Made by a program: the position numbers and the translations under genes. The notes beneath the pieces are model-generated. The model had not been told where the DNA came from, did not search any database, and was given only the letters and a program-made list of their open reading frames with translations. A stretch of DNA of 64,000 nucleotides from Halobellus rarus (GTDB lineage: Archaea > Halobacteriota > Halobacteria > Halobacteriales > Haloferacaceae): the NCBI RefSeq assembly GCF_024494595.1, contig NZ_JANHDI010000012.1, positions 123,960-187,959 of the forward strand. The letters run 5' to 3'. Shown here one piece after another: positions 46,477 to 54,896 of this stretch; the stretch's first letter is position 1; the number at the start of each line of letters is the position of its first letter.

Positions 46477-47642
46477 CCCTTGGGTCTGTGTTCGATGTAG
46501 TCGTACATCTCGGGGCGTCGTTCGAGGAGGTCTTCGAACTCGGCCAGTTGCCGGGCGAGTTCCGGCGGCAGTTCGTCGTAGAGGTAGGTGAACATCTCCG
46601 AGACCGCCCGTTCTTCCATCTCGTTTGCGGCCGCGAGCGCCTCGTCGAACTCGGCGTCGATCTCCTCGACGACGGCGTCGTGATCGATCTCGGACCACAG
46701 TCCCTCCGATTTCAGGAACTGCCGGTAGCGCTCGATCGGGTCGTGCGCCTCCCAGTGCTCGACCTCCTCATCGGAGCGGTAGCGCGTGGGGTCGTCGCTC
46801 GTCGTGTGCGCGTCGAGGCGGTACGTGACCGACTCGACGAACACCGGTTCCCCCTCCGTGACACGCTCGCGTGCGGATTGAACGGCGTCGTAGACGGCGA
46901 GGACGTCCTGGCCGTCGACGCGGATCGCGTCGATGCCGTAGGCGAGCGCCTTCTGTGCGATCGTGTTCGCACCGCTCTGTCTCTCGTACGGCATCGAGAT
47001 GGCGTACTGGTTGTTCTGACAGAAGAAGAGCGCGGGCAGGCCGAGCGACCCCGCGAGGTTGATCCCCTCGTGGGCCGCGCCGGTGCTCGTCGCGCCGTCG
47101 CCGAGGTACGCGGTCGCGACCGCGTCGGCGTCGTCGAGGTGCATCCCCCACGCGATGCCCGCCACCAGCGGGAGGTGCGAGCCGATCGAGATCGCGATCT
47201 GGGAGTTGTGCTTCGCGAAGGCCTCCTGCCCCTCCTCGATCCCCCGCCAGAACAGGATCATGTCCTTCATCGACGCGCCGCGCATGAACATCGGTGTCCA
47301 CGCGCGCCCGACGTACAGCCAGTCGTCGGGCCGGAGCGTGAACGCGCTCCCGATGATGCTCGCCTCCTGACCGCGCGTGGATCCGAACGTGCCGAGTTCG
47401 CCACGTCGCTGGATGTTCACCATCCGCCGGGAGAACACCCGGTCGGTCACCATCCACCGGTACAGGTCCAAGAACTCCTCGTCGTCGAGATCCGGGACCG
47501 CACGCTCGTCGTACGATCCGTCGGGCGCGACGATCTGGTGGGTGGGTACCGATAGGTCCGATTGCGAGAGGTACCGCACCTCACCACCGCCGTCGTCGCC
47601 GGTAGCCGGAGGTGCTCGTATGTCTGACTCTCTATCGCTCAT
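46473..47642 (-). CDS. 2-oxoacid dehydrogenase E1 component, alpha subunit
   Basis: A 389-residue thiamine-diphosphate-dependent E1 alpha. The ThDP motif runs from LGDGATSTGAAHEGINLA through PALFFCQNNQYAIS, and the phosphorylation-loop-like HTTSDDPTRYR follows. With E1 beta, E2 and E3 downstream it makes the full complex converting a 2-oxoacid, CoA and NAD+ to acyl-CoA. Haloarchaea oxidise pyruvate with ferredoxin oxidoreductases, so these complexes are usually thought to act on branched-chain or other oxoacids. ATG at 47642 is supported by a TATA box about 30 nt upstream. It is divergent from a universal stress gene. Confidence 0.93.
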   Translation of the reverse strand: MSDRESDIRAPPATGDDGGGEVRYLSQSDLSVPTHQIVAPDGSYDERAVPDLDDEEFLDLYRWMVTDRVFSRRMVNIQRRGELGTFGSTRGQEASIIGSAFTLRPDDWLYVGRAWTPMFMRGASMKDMILFWRGIEEGQEAFAKHNSQIAISIGSHLPLVAGIAWGMHLDDADAVATAYLGDGATSTGAAHEGINLAGSLGLPALFFCQNNQYAISMPYERQSGANTIAQKALAYGIDAIRVDGQDVLAVYDAVQSARERVTEGEPVFVESVTYRLDAHTTSDDPTRYRSDEEVEHWEAHDPIERYRQFLKSEGLWSEIDHDAVVEEIDAEFDEALAAANEMEERAVSEMFTYLYDELPPELARQLAEFEDLLERRPEMYDYIEHRPKG

Positions 47643-47670
47643 TCGACGACGCGTCCTTGAGCGGGCCCGG

Positions 47671-47748
47671 TAATAAAATCGCGGGTCCGATCGACCTCTT
47701 TGGTTCGTTCCGAACACGCCACCGACAATTGCCACCACGATTTATTAA
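47671..47748. promoter_or_regulatory. Divergent promoters, E1 alpha and universal stress gene
   Basis: A minus-strand ATTTTATTA at 47671-47679 lies about 30 nt before the E1 alpha ATG. A plus-strand ATTTATTAACC at 47739-47748 lies about 27 nt before the ATG at 47770. The two TATA elements are about 65 nt apart in a shared control region. Confidence 0.55.
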
Positions 47749-47769
47749 CCGTCGCTCGGAGTATCGGGT

Positions 47770-48276
47770 ATGACAATACTGACAGCGGTCGACGGCGAGA
47801 CGATCCCGAGCGATGCCGTAGCGCGGGGGGAGGAACTGGCGACGGCCTTCGACGACGATCACGTCGTGCTGCACGTGATGCCGCAGGACGTGTTCGAGAA
47901 GTTCCGCTCCGCGGCGGGCGGATCCTCGGGTCGCTCGGTCACGACGCCGGCGTCGTACGGGAGCGCCGAAGGCTGGGCCCACCAACAGGGCTCCGGCGAG
48001 GAGTACACCGTCGAGGACGGGGAACGACACGCGACGGGCGTCGCGCGCGACGTGGTGCGAGGTACGCTGGAGGAACCGTCGGATACGATCCTCAAAGGTC
48101 GCGTCGGCGAACCCGTCGAAGAGATCCTGTCGGAGGCCGACCGGCGTGACGCGCGGTACCTGGTCATCGGCGGCCGGAAGCGATCGCCCACCGGGAAAGC
48201 GCTCTTCGGGAGCAAGACGCAGTCCATCCTGCTCACCGCAGAGTTGCCGGTCGTGACAGTGATGTCCGGCGACTGA
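47770..48276 (+). CDS. Universal stress protein, UspA family
   Basis: A 168-residue UspA-fold protein. The ATP-loop signature is seen as RYLVIGGRKRSPTGKALFGSK (the G-2x-G-9x-G(S/T) pattern) followed by LLTAELPVVTVM. The region after strand 2 contains a long insertion rich in glycine and serine (about 44-75). It shares a control region with E1 alpha, so it may respond to the same carbon signal. Role unknown. Confidence 0.87.
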   Translation: MTILTAVDGETIPSDAVARGEELATAFDDDHVVLHVMPQDVFEKFRSAAGGSSGRSVTTPASYGSAEGWAHQQGSGEEYTVEDGERHATGVARDVVRGTLEEPSDTILKGRVGEPVEEILSEADRRDARYLVIGGRKRSPTGKALFGSKTQSILLTAELPVVTVMSGD

Positions 48277-48346
48277 CCTCCTAACCGCAGTGTCCGTCGG
48301 CTGATCGACAGTCAGCGCGACTGGTAGTGATGGCCGATTCGGAACA

Positions 48347-48397
48347 GTTGTCGACAACGGCGGTGCCGAAACGTCGAAAGACAGGTGATTTTATATA
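48347..48397 (+). promoter_or_regulatory. 12-bp palindrome and TATA box upstream of the binding-protein gene
   Basis: GTTGTCGACAAC (48347-48358) is a perfect palindrome about 30 nt upstream of a TATA box (TTTTATATA, 48389-48397), which lies 22-30 nt before the ATG at 48419. The palindrome is a candidate regulator site; its TGTCGACA core also appears at 39255-39262 upstream of the DUF3237 gene. Confidence 0.45.
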
Positions 48398-48418
48398 CCA
48401 CCATATCTATCCTATTCG

Positions 48419-49447
48419 ATGATGTCATTCGACAGCATTCGGCGTCGGTCGTTTCTGAAGACCGGGGCGGCAGCCAGTACGATCGGACTGACGGGGCTCG
48501 CGGGTTGTTCCAGTATCACCGGCGGCGGGACTCCGGAACTCGGACTCGCGTTCACCGTTCCCGTGGAGAACTTCGGATCGCTGTTCGCGATCGAGGAGCT
48601 ACAGGATCAGGTCTCGAACCTGGGATCGGAGTACGAACTCAGCGTAACGCGAAACGAGAGCACGCCCGATTCACTCAACGCGATGGCGGCCGGAGAGGTG
48701 GATATGGCGCTTCTCACGACTGTTAGCTACGCCTCCGCGGTCCGCCAGGAGGCGGTTCCGGGGAACATCTCGATGATCGCGACGGACTTCTGGGACGCTC
48801 ATCCGGAGTGGTACGGGTTCACCATCTTCTCCGGTCCCGACTCGGACATCACCGAAATCGCCGATCTGGAGGGGGCCAACGTCGGCGTCAACGCGCAGGG
48901 GACCGGGACCCACGCCGTGCTCGAAAAGGGGATCCGACAGGCCGACCTCGAGTTCGGGACCGACGCCGAAATCGTCGAACTGCCGTTCCCGACGTTCGTC
49001 TCTGCGATCAACGACGGCCGGATCGACGCGGGGATCTTCCCCGCCCTGTTCGCCGTCGCGGCGCGGGCCGAGGGCTTCACCGAAGTGTACAGCAGCCAGG
49101 ACCTCTGGGACGAGGCGTATCCCTTCGCATACACGGTCGCGTCGAACAACTCTCTCGACGAGAACGGCGACGCCATCGCCGCGTTCGGCGAGGACCTCGA
49201 CGAGCTGGTCGAGTACTGCTACGATAACCGGAGCGAGGTCGTCTCCCTGGCCGCGGAGCACTTCGAACTCCCGGAACAGGTCGTCGACGGCTTCTTCCTC
49301 ACGAACAACGACTACTACCGCCAGGACATCACGATCGATATCGACCGCCTCCAGTTCGCCATCGACGAGCTCGTCGAACTCGGGTTCGTCGAGGAGAGCT
49401 TCGACGTCGGCGAGTACGCGACGAACGAGTACATCCCGTCGAACTGA
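48419..49447 (+). CDS. NitT/TauT-type ABC transporter substrate-binding lipoprotein
   Basis: A 342-residue Tat-exported lipoprotein: RRRSFLKTG followed by lipobox LAGC. The mature protein has the NMT1/SsuA-like fold, with EVDMALLTTVSYASA and LEGANVGVNAQGTGTHAVLE resembling binding proteins of organosulphonate, nitrate or pyrimidine-precursor importers. The matching permeases and ATPase are 3-6 kb away on the other strand. Ligand is unknown; the gene mix around it suggests an organic acid or aromatic compound. A second ATG at 48422 is possible. Confidence 0.88.
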   Translation: MMSFDSIRRRSFLKTGAAASTIGLTGLAGCSSITGGGTPELGLAFTVPVENFGSLFAIEELQDQVSNLGSEYELSVTRNESTPDSLNAMAAGEVDMALLTTVSYASAVRQEAVPGNISMIATDFWDAHPEWYGFTIFSGPDSDITEIADLEGANVGVNAQGTGTHAVLEKGIRQADLEFGTDAEIVELPFPTFVSAINDGRIDAGIFPALFAVAARAEGFTEVYSSQDLWDEAYPFAYTVASNNSLDENGDAIAAFGEDLDELVEYCYDNRSEVVSLAAEHFELPEQVVDGFFLTNNDYYRQDITIDIDRLQFAIDELVELGFVEESFDVGEYATNEYIPSN

Positions 49448-49469
49448 TCGGACTCACGGCTCGCTTCCG

Positions 49470-49485
49470 GGTCGGACGTCCGACC
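49470..49485. terminator. Palindrome between convergent genes
   Basis: GGTCGGACGTCCGACC is a perfect 16-bp palindrome located 22 nt after the binding-protein stop and between two convergent genes. It could form a 6-bp stem with an ACGT loop, a plausible bidirectional stop, but no T-tract follows. Confidence 0.35.
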
Positions 49486-49613
49486 GCGCAGTCGTCGCCA
49501 CCGATCCCCCGAGCGACCGCGCCTCCATCGGGCCCCGTCTCGTCCCGCAGCGCGGAACTCCCCACTGTCTCATATCGCGGAACGACTGGGCGGATCCAGC
49601 GGACGCGCCGTAA

Positions 49614-50624
49614 TCAACCGTCGTACCCCCTCGCCCCGATCCGGTCCAGATCAGCCCTGACCGCGTCCGCCGCCGTCGCGAGTTCGTCGGCCTCGACGGC
49701 GGCGAGATCCCACTCGTGAATCGCGGCGACACCGCCCTCGTCGAGGTCGACCGGAACGCTGAGCGCGAGGTCCTCGAAGCCGTACTCGCCGTCGAGCGGC
49801 GTCGAGAGACAGAACGGCTCCCCGAGACGGCCGCGCGGATCGTCGCCGCCCGGCTCCGAACCGGCCGCAATCGAGCGGATCACCCGCGTGACGCCGGCGC
49901 TCGTCACCCACCGCGACGTCTCGGCGACGCCGCGCTCCTTCGCGATCTGGAAGGGGATATCGAGGACGTACTCGCGGATCTCCTCGCGGTCGAGGTCGTC
50001 GGTCGCGACCGACTCGCCGCTCACGCGCGCCCGAGAGAGGATCGGGACGACCTGCTCGCCGTGTTCGCCCATCGTCGGACAGGAGACCTCGTTGGGGTGG
50101 ACGTCCAGTTCCGAGCCGAGCGCGTCGGCGACGCGCGCGGTCTCGGAGAGCGAGTAGCCGAGGAAACAGCGTCGCGGCCACTCCAGGAGCGAGTAGAACT
50201 GATAGACGAGGCGATCGATCGGGTTCGTCACGACGAGCAGCGGCGTCGGATCCAGCGGACGGAGGTCCTCGGCGACGTCCTCGACGATCGAGAGGTTCCG
50301 GTCGAGTTCGGCCTCGCGCGCGCCGCGGTCCGTCGCGTCCTCCGGCTGCGGTGCGGCCGCGTTGAACACGAGCAGATCGGGGTCCAGTTCAGCCAGTTCG
50401 TCGGGCGTGGCGGATCGAACCGTTCCGACGTCGTCGCCGGCGATCGCCGCTCCCGGCGCGTTCGAGAAGTGATAGCTCGCGTGAGAGATGTCTTTCCCGT
50501 GGGCCCACGCGGCGCCCTCGTTGATGTCGACGAGCGAGACGTCGACGGTCGGTGTCAGTCCGGCGAGCGTGTAGGCGACGGTCGAGCCGATGGTGCTCGC
50601 ACCGCCGATGATCGCGACGTGCAT
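49614..50624 (-). CDS. Divergent lactate/malate dehydrogenase family protein
   Basis: A 336-residue LDH/MDH-fold protein. The NAD motif is IIGGASTIGSTVAY with Asp33 after strand 2, and the catalytic histidine is H188 in MGEHGEQVV. The usual catalytic Asp in the DSAR motif is Glu here (SETAR, E161 and R164), and the mobile substrate loop lacks the standard pair of arginines (region 93-110). So it is related to malate dehydrogenase but probably uses another 2-hydroxyacid, or is weakly active. It lies between the binding protein and the Rieske gene. Confidence 0.75.
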   Translation of the reverse strand: MHVAIIGGASTIGSTVAYTLAGLTPTVDVSLVDINEGAAWAHGKDISHASYHFSNAPGAAIAGDDVGTVRSATPDELAELDPDLLVFNAAAPQPEDATDRGAREAELDRNLSIVEDVAEDLRPLDPTPLLVVTNPIDRLVYQFYSLLEWPRRCFLGYSLSETARVADALGSELDVHPNEVSCPTMGEHGEQVVPILSRARVSGESVATDDLDREEIREYVLDIPFQIAKERGVAETSRWVTSAGVTRVIRSIAAGSEPGGDDPRGRLGEPFCLSTPLDGEYGFEDLALSVPVDLDEGGVAAIHEWDLAAVEADELATAADAVRADLDRIGARGYDG

Positions 50625-50722
50625 ACGGGTAGCTCACCGCTCGCACACAAGTAGATTGTCCCGGCAGTCGGCTCGGGTCCTGCCCGGACGAACGTCGCTC
50701 GACGTCCGGGCCGATCGACCGA

Positions 50723-51100
50723 TCACTCGCCGCTATCCACGTAGACGACGCCGTCCTCGACGACGACGTCGTAGGTGGGGACTCTGATCCGGTCGTCGCC
50801 GATGTGCTCGCCCGTCTCCAACTCGAAGGACCATCCGTGCCACGGGCAGGAGACGATACAGTTATCGCTGTAGTGTTGGTCGACACGCTCGCCCGTGCCG
50901 GTGAACTCGCCGACGAGTTCGCGCTGGACGTTCCCCTTGCAGACCGGGCCGCCGTCGTGCGGACACTGGTTCCGGAGCGCGTAGAACTCCCCCTCCGCTT
51001 TGATCACGCCGACCTCCGCGCGGCCGACCTCGACGAGGGCGTGGTCCCCGTCGTCGAACTCCTCGGCGGGACCGACTTCGACGAGTCCGTCGGCGCTCAT
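50723..51100 (-). CDS. Rieske [2Fe-2S] protein
   Basis: A 125-residue ferredoxin-like Rieske protein. The cluster ligands are in CPHDGG and CPWHGWSFE. In size and motif spacing it resembles ferredoxin components of ring-hydroxylating oxygenases or the small subunit of nitrite reductase. Between the motifs is an insertion of about 30 residues (KGNVQRELVGEFTGTGERVD), longer than usual. Its start overlaps the amidohydrolase stop by 4 nt (ATGA), so they are co-translated. No oxygenase large subunit is seen nearby. Confidence 0.9.
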   Translation of the reverse strand: MSADGLVEVGPAEEFDDGDHALVEVGRAEVGVIKAEGEFYALRNQCPHDGGPVCKGNVQRELVGEFTGTGERVDQHYSDNCIVSCPWHGWSFELETGEHIGDDRIRVPTYDVVVEDGVVYVDSGE

Positions 51101-52185
51101 ACGCCGAACACCTCCATCGCGTTGCCGGCGAGGATCGCTCTTCGGTCGTCGTCGTCGAGCATCGGCAGATCGTTGATGATCGAGGGGCTGTCGAAGTCCC
51201 AGTGGGGGTAATCCGACGCGTACAGCAGTCGGTCGGTGCCGATCATATCGAAGCAGAGTTCCAGCAGGTCGTTGCGCGCGGAGATCTCCAGGGGTTGGGT
51301 CCCGAAGTAGAAGTCCGTGATGTACTCGCTGGGACGGGTGTCCAGCAGCGGTGCTTCCTCGGGTCGCTTGAGGTACTCCTCGTCGAGTCGACTCACGAGC
51401 CCGGGAATGTAGGTGACGCCGCTCTCCATGAAGACGATGTCGAGGTCGGGGTACTTTTCGGGAACGCCCTGGCAGGCCACGCTGACGATCTGGGACATGT
51501 TCGATTCGAGAAAGCCGAGCGTGTGGGTCTCGATCATCTCCTGATAGCCCGCGCGGACGTACTCGTCGAGGCCCGATCCGCCCGTGTGATAGACCACGGG
51601 ATAGTCCATTTTCTCACAGCGCTCGTAGATCGGATCGTACTTTCTGTTACCCAGCGGCGGACTCGCGCCCGCCGTCACGAAACACGCCCCCACGAACGCC
51701 TCCTCGTCCTCCACGCGGTCGAGGATGCGGAGCGAGGCGTCGATATCGCCGTAGGGTATCGGGGCGAGGCCGTAGACGCCGTCGTCGGGGTCAAGCACTT
51801 CGGCCAACATGTACTCGACGTACGCTTCGGTGAACGCCTGGATGCGCTCGTCATCGGCGTTGACGCCGCCCATCGCGAGGATGAGGTGTGAAATCTGCAG
51901 GGAGACGTCGATGTCGAGGAAGTCCATCCCCTCGCGGACGCGTTCGGGTTCCTCGGGTTCGTCGGGGTAGTTCGAGTGCTCGCGCAGGACTTTCCCGTAG
52001 TTCTGTCTGTCGCCCGTCGACGTCGGGAAGAACGAACTGAGGTTCTGTTTCACCCCGGCGTCGTCCCAGTTGCTGTTTTGATACTTCGTGTTCCACGGTT
52101 CGGGCATGTACTCCGCGACTTCCTTGAAGGAGTCCTGGTAGTGCCAGTCGCAGTCGACGACCCGCGTCTCGGAAGCGTCGATCAT
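51097..52185 (-). CDS. Amidohydrolase family protein (decarboxylase/hydrolase-like TIM barrel)
   Basis: A 362-residue metal-dependent TIM barrel of the amidohydrolase-2 family. The N-terminal CDWHYQ replaces the usual DxHxH by DxH. Other metal or active-site candidates are YPVVYHTGGSG, the glutamate in FMESGVTYIPG and the aspartate in LLYASDYPHWDFDSP. Relatives include ACMSD-type decarboxylases and lactonases for ring-cleavage products. ATG at 52185 (MIDASETRVVDCDWHYQ) is used rather than the in-frame GTG at 52233. Translational coupling to the Rieske protein suggests one step of a shared catabolic reaction sequence. Confidence 0.85.
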   Translation of the reverse strand: MIDASETRVVDCDWHYQDSFKEVAEYMPEPWNTKYQNSNWDDAGVKQNLSSFFPTSTGDRQNYGKVLREHSNYPDEPEEPERVREGMDFLDIDVSLQISHLILAMGGVNADDERIQAFTEAYVEYMLAEVLDPDDGVYGLAPIPYGDIDASLRILDRVEDEEAFVGACFVTAGASPPLGNRKYDPIYERCEKMDYPVVYHTGGSGLDEYVRAGYQEMIETHTLGFLESNMSQIVSVACQGVPEKYPDLDIVFMESGVTYIPGLVSRLDEEYLKRPEEAPLLDTRPSEYITDFYFGTQPLEISARNDLLELCFDMIGTDRLLYASDYPHWDFDSPSIINDLPMLDDDDRRAILAGNAMEVFGV

Positions 52186-52543
52186 CGTCGCATCACCGCT
52201 TCGGATTCGGCGACCGACGACGTCGGAGGGCACTCACAGACCGTGCAACCGTGACAGAGAGTCGTTGGCATACAGGGTATCTTTGATGTACATCCATTTA
52301 GATTTTTGTGCTCGTCCACTATAGTCGCGTTTGCAAGTTTTCTCGCACTCGATCGCACGACAGCGTCCGATCGGGTGACCGACCAGTCGTAAACGCCACG
52401 ATATTTTCGGTGGTGCGCGCCGCGCACTGGGCGGAGAGCCCGAGTCGACTGCGGCAAAACCGGACTGGAAGTCAGAAAGGCCGATCCCGCGGGAATCGCA
52501 AGAGGATCGAGAAACGTCAGTCGCGGAGAAGTCGGATCAGCGC
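52186..52543. other. Intergenic region holding repeat copy C
   Basis: About 360 nt without a gene. It contains the third nested palindromic repeat and, around 52270-52310, an AT-rich stretch that may be the amidohydrolase promoter zone. Nothing else is supported. Confidence 0.5.
52318..52402. repeat. Nested palindromic dispersed repeat, copy C
   Basis: The outer arm GCGTTTGCA (52327-52335) is identical to that of copy A; its partner on the right is degenerate (CGTAAACGC). The inner arms CACTCGATCG and CGATCGGGTG pair with one G-U, so the base pairing is kept although the loop differs from the CAGT of copies A and B. Confidence 0.68.
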
Positions 52544-53329
52544 CTACGTCCAGTGCAGGAGCCGACTCCGGGTGAACCGGAGCAAACGGTCGAGACCGAT
52601 ACCGATGAACATAATCGCGATGATCGCGGCGTAGACCTGTTCGGACTGGAACGAGCGGACGCCCGCGATCTCCAGGGCACCGAGACCGCCGCCGCCGGCC
52701 ACCATCTCGAAGACGAACGTGATGATGAGCGACAGCGGCATCGCGATCTGAAAGCCCGTGAGGATGCCCGGTAGCGCCGCGGGCATAACCACGCGCCAGA
52801 GGAGCCGACGGTCGCTCGTCCCCATCATCTGTGCCGACCAGATGAGGTTCGTCTGGACCTGTCGAGTGCTGTCGCGCGCGTTGATGGCGACCGGCCAGAA
52901 CGTCCCGACGGCGACCATAATGATCTTCGAGATGTCGCCGATCCCGAACCAGAGCATGAACACCGGGATGAGCGAGATGATCGGGATCGGGTAGCCGATC
53001 TTGATGATCGGATCGAAGAACCAGTCCACGAGGTCGTTCCGCGCGGAGAGGACGCCGACGATCACGCCGAGCACCGACGCGATGGCGAGCCCGACGAGCG
53101 CCCGGTACAGCGTCAGATACGCGTTGTACAGCATCTCGCCGTTGAGTGTCAGCTCGATAAATCGAGCGATGATCGCCGATAGGGGCGGCAGGAAGTAGTA
53201 GTGGATGAGACCGAGCTGGCCGACGACCTCCCAGAGGACGAGGAGGATCACGAGCGAGTAGATCGACTTCCCGATGTCGATGACCCGCGACAGATCGAAT
53301 CCGCCCTCGGCGTCTGCAGTTACGTCCAT
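52544..53329 (-). CDS. NitT/TauT-type ABC transporter permease A
   Basis: A 261-residue permease of the SsuC/TauC class with six predicted helices and the binding-protein-dependent transport signature region (MMGTSDRRLLWRVVMPAALP, the EAA-like loop that contacts the ATPase). Its start overlaps the end of permease B by 10 nt. It is the last gene of the importer operon read leftwards. Two non-identical permeases suggest a heterodimeric channel. Confidence 0.88.
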   Translation of the reverse strand: MDVTADAEGGFDLSRVIDIGKSIYSLVILLVLWEVVGQLGLIHYYFLPPLSAIIARFIELTLNGEMLYNAYLTLYRALVGLAIASVLGVIVGVLSARNDLVDWFFDPIIKIGYPIPIISLIPVFMLWFGIGDISKIIMVAVGTFWPVAINARDSTRQVQTNLIWSAQMMGTSDRRLLWRVVMPAALPGILTGFQIAMPLSLIITFVFEMVAGGGGLGALEIAGVRSFQSEQVYAAIIAIMFIGIGLDRLLRFTRSRLLHWT

Positions 53330-54111
53330 ACTAACACCCTGTCACGCGTCTCCTCGAAGCCACGGACCGCGACGAACGCGACCGCGGAGATGATGACGAT
53401 GTTCGCGAACATCGTCGGGTAGTTACCGATCTGTCCGGACGTGAGGATCAGGTACCCGATCCCCTGGTTCGAGGCGATGAGTTCGGCGCTCACGAGCGCG
53501 ATGAACGCGATCGGGACCGCCTGTCTGATCCCAGTCATAATCTCTGGAACCGTCGCCGGGAAGATCACCTTGTACAGCATCTCACGGTCGCTCGTCCCCA
53601 TCATCTGTGCCGACCAGACCAGGTTCTGATCGACGTCGACGGCCGCGTTGTAGGAGTTCAGGACGATCGGGAGCAGGCACGCGAGGAAGACGATGAGGAT
53701 CGCCGCCTCGGTTCCGACGCCGAGCCACAGGATCGCGAGCGGGACGAGCGCCGTCTTCGGGATGGGATAGGTCATCGAGAGGAAGATGTCGAAGAAGTTC
53801 TCGACGGGGTCCGAACGGGCCATCCCGACGCCGAGGAGCACGCCGGCGAGGATGCTCAGTCCCAGACCGACACCGATCCGGAACAGCGAGATAAACAGGT
53901 GCGAGAACACATCGCCGGTGACGATGAGTTCGACGATCTCACCGACGACGGTGGTCGGTGGGGGAAGGACCGCCTCCGCGACGACCGTTCCGCTCGCCAA
54001 CTCCCAGAGCAGGACGAGAATGCCGAGCGGGATCCAGTCGACGAGCGTCTGAGCGACGCCCTGGATGGGAGCCGGAAGCCCCTCGATGCGGCGCGAGGTC
54101 GCGTGTCGCAC
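53320..54111 (-). CDS. NitT/TauT-type ABC transporter permease B
   Basis: A 263-residue permease of the same class; the EAA-like loop reads MMGTSDREMLYKVIFPATVP, close to that of permease A, so the two arose by duplication. The start is GTG at 54111, two nt beyond the ATPase stop codon. Helices are spread across about 25-250. Confidence 0.87.
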   Translation of the reverse strand: MRHATSRRIEGLPAPIQGVAQTLVDWIPLGILVLLWELASGTVVAEAVLPPPTTVVGEIVELIVTGDVFSHLFISLFRIGVGLGLSILAGVLLGVGMARSDPVENFFDIFLSMTYPIPKTALVPLAILWLGVGTEAAILIVFLACLLPIVLNSYNAAVDVDQNLVWSAQMMGTSDREMLYKVIFPATVPEIMTGIRQAVPIAFIALVSAELIASNQGIGYLILTSGQIGNYPTMFANIVIISAVAFVAVRGFEETRDRVLVWT

Positions 54112-54113
54112 GG

Positions 54114-54896
54114 CTACAGCTTCACCTCGGTTTGGGTCTCTTCGTGGAGCGACTTCCAGACGGTGTTCTTGTAATCGGCGAACTCGTCGGAGGTGACGAT
54201 CTCCTCTCGCGTGCCCGAGCGGTCGAGATCGACTTCCGTGACCGTCTTCTTCGTCCCGGGGTGTCGCGTCATAATCAGCACGCGCTCGGAGAGGTACACG
54301 GCCTCCTCGACGTCGTGAGTGATGAACACGATCGTCTTTCCGACATCGGCCCAGATGTCACGCAGTTGGTCCTGAAGCGCCTCGCGCAGGGGTTGGTCGA
54401 GCGCGCCGAACGGCTCGTCCATCAGCAGGATCTTCGGTTCGTACGCGAGCGTCCGGGCGATCCCGACGCGCTGTTTCATCCCGCCGGAGAGTTCCTTGGG
54501 GTACTTGTCCTCGAAGCCGTCGAGGTCGACCAGGTCGATGTACTTCTGTGCGATGCTCTGTCGTTCCTCCTTCGGGACGCCGTCCTCCTCGAGACCGTAC
54601 GTGACGTTCTCGAAGACGGTCCGCCAGGGGAACAGCGCGTAGTCCTGGAAGACGACGCCGCGGTCGGTTCCGGGGCCGTCGATCGGTTCGTCGTCGACGG
54701 CGATCGTCCCGCTCGTGATGTCGAGAAAGCCCGCGATGAGGTACAGGAGCGTACTCTTGCCGCACCCGCTCGGTCCGACGACGCTGACGAACTCGCCGCC
54801 CTCGACCTCGAAGGAGAGATTCTCGATCGCTTTCGTCCGCTCTGCGCCTTCCCCGTACACCTTCTCCAGTTCGGATATCGTGACGCGTCCGTCCAT
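54114..54896 (-). CDS. NitT/TauT-type ABC transporter ATP-binding protein
   Basis: A 260-residue ATPase. Walker A is [13 protein letters not shown], the Q-loop is in [13 protein letters not shown], the signature is [14 protein letters not shown], and Walker B is [13 protein letters not shown]-loop in [11 protein letters not shown]. This matches SsuB/TauB/NrtD proteins. ATG at 54896 ([17 protein letters not shown]) is chosen; an in-frame ATG at 54923 and a GTG at 55025 would add N-terminal tails that do not resemble the family. It is the first gene of the operon with permeases B and A. Confidence 0.9.
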   Translation of the reverse strand: MDGRVTISELEKVYGEGAERTKAIENLSFEVEGGEFVSVVGPSGCGKSTLLYLIAGFLDITSGTIAVDDEPIDGPGTDRGVVFQDYALFPWRTVFENVTYGLEEDGVPKEERQSIAQKYIDLVDLDGFEDKYPKELSGGMKQRVGIARTLAYEPKILLMDEPFGALDQPLREALQDQLRDIWADVGKTIVFITHDVEEAVYLSERVLIMTRHPGTKKTVTEVDLDRSGTREEIVTSDEFADYKNTVWKSLHEETQTEVKL

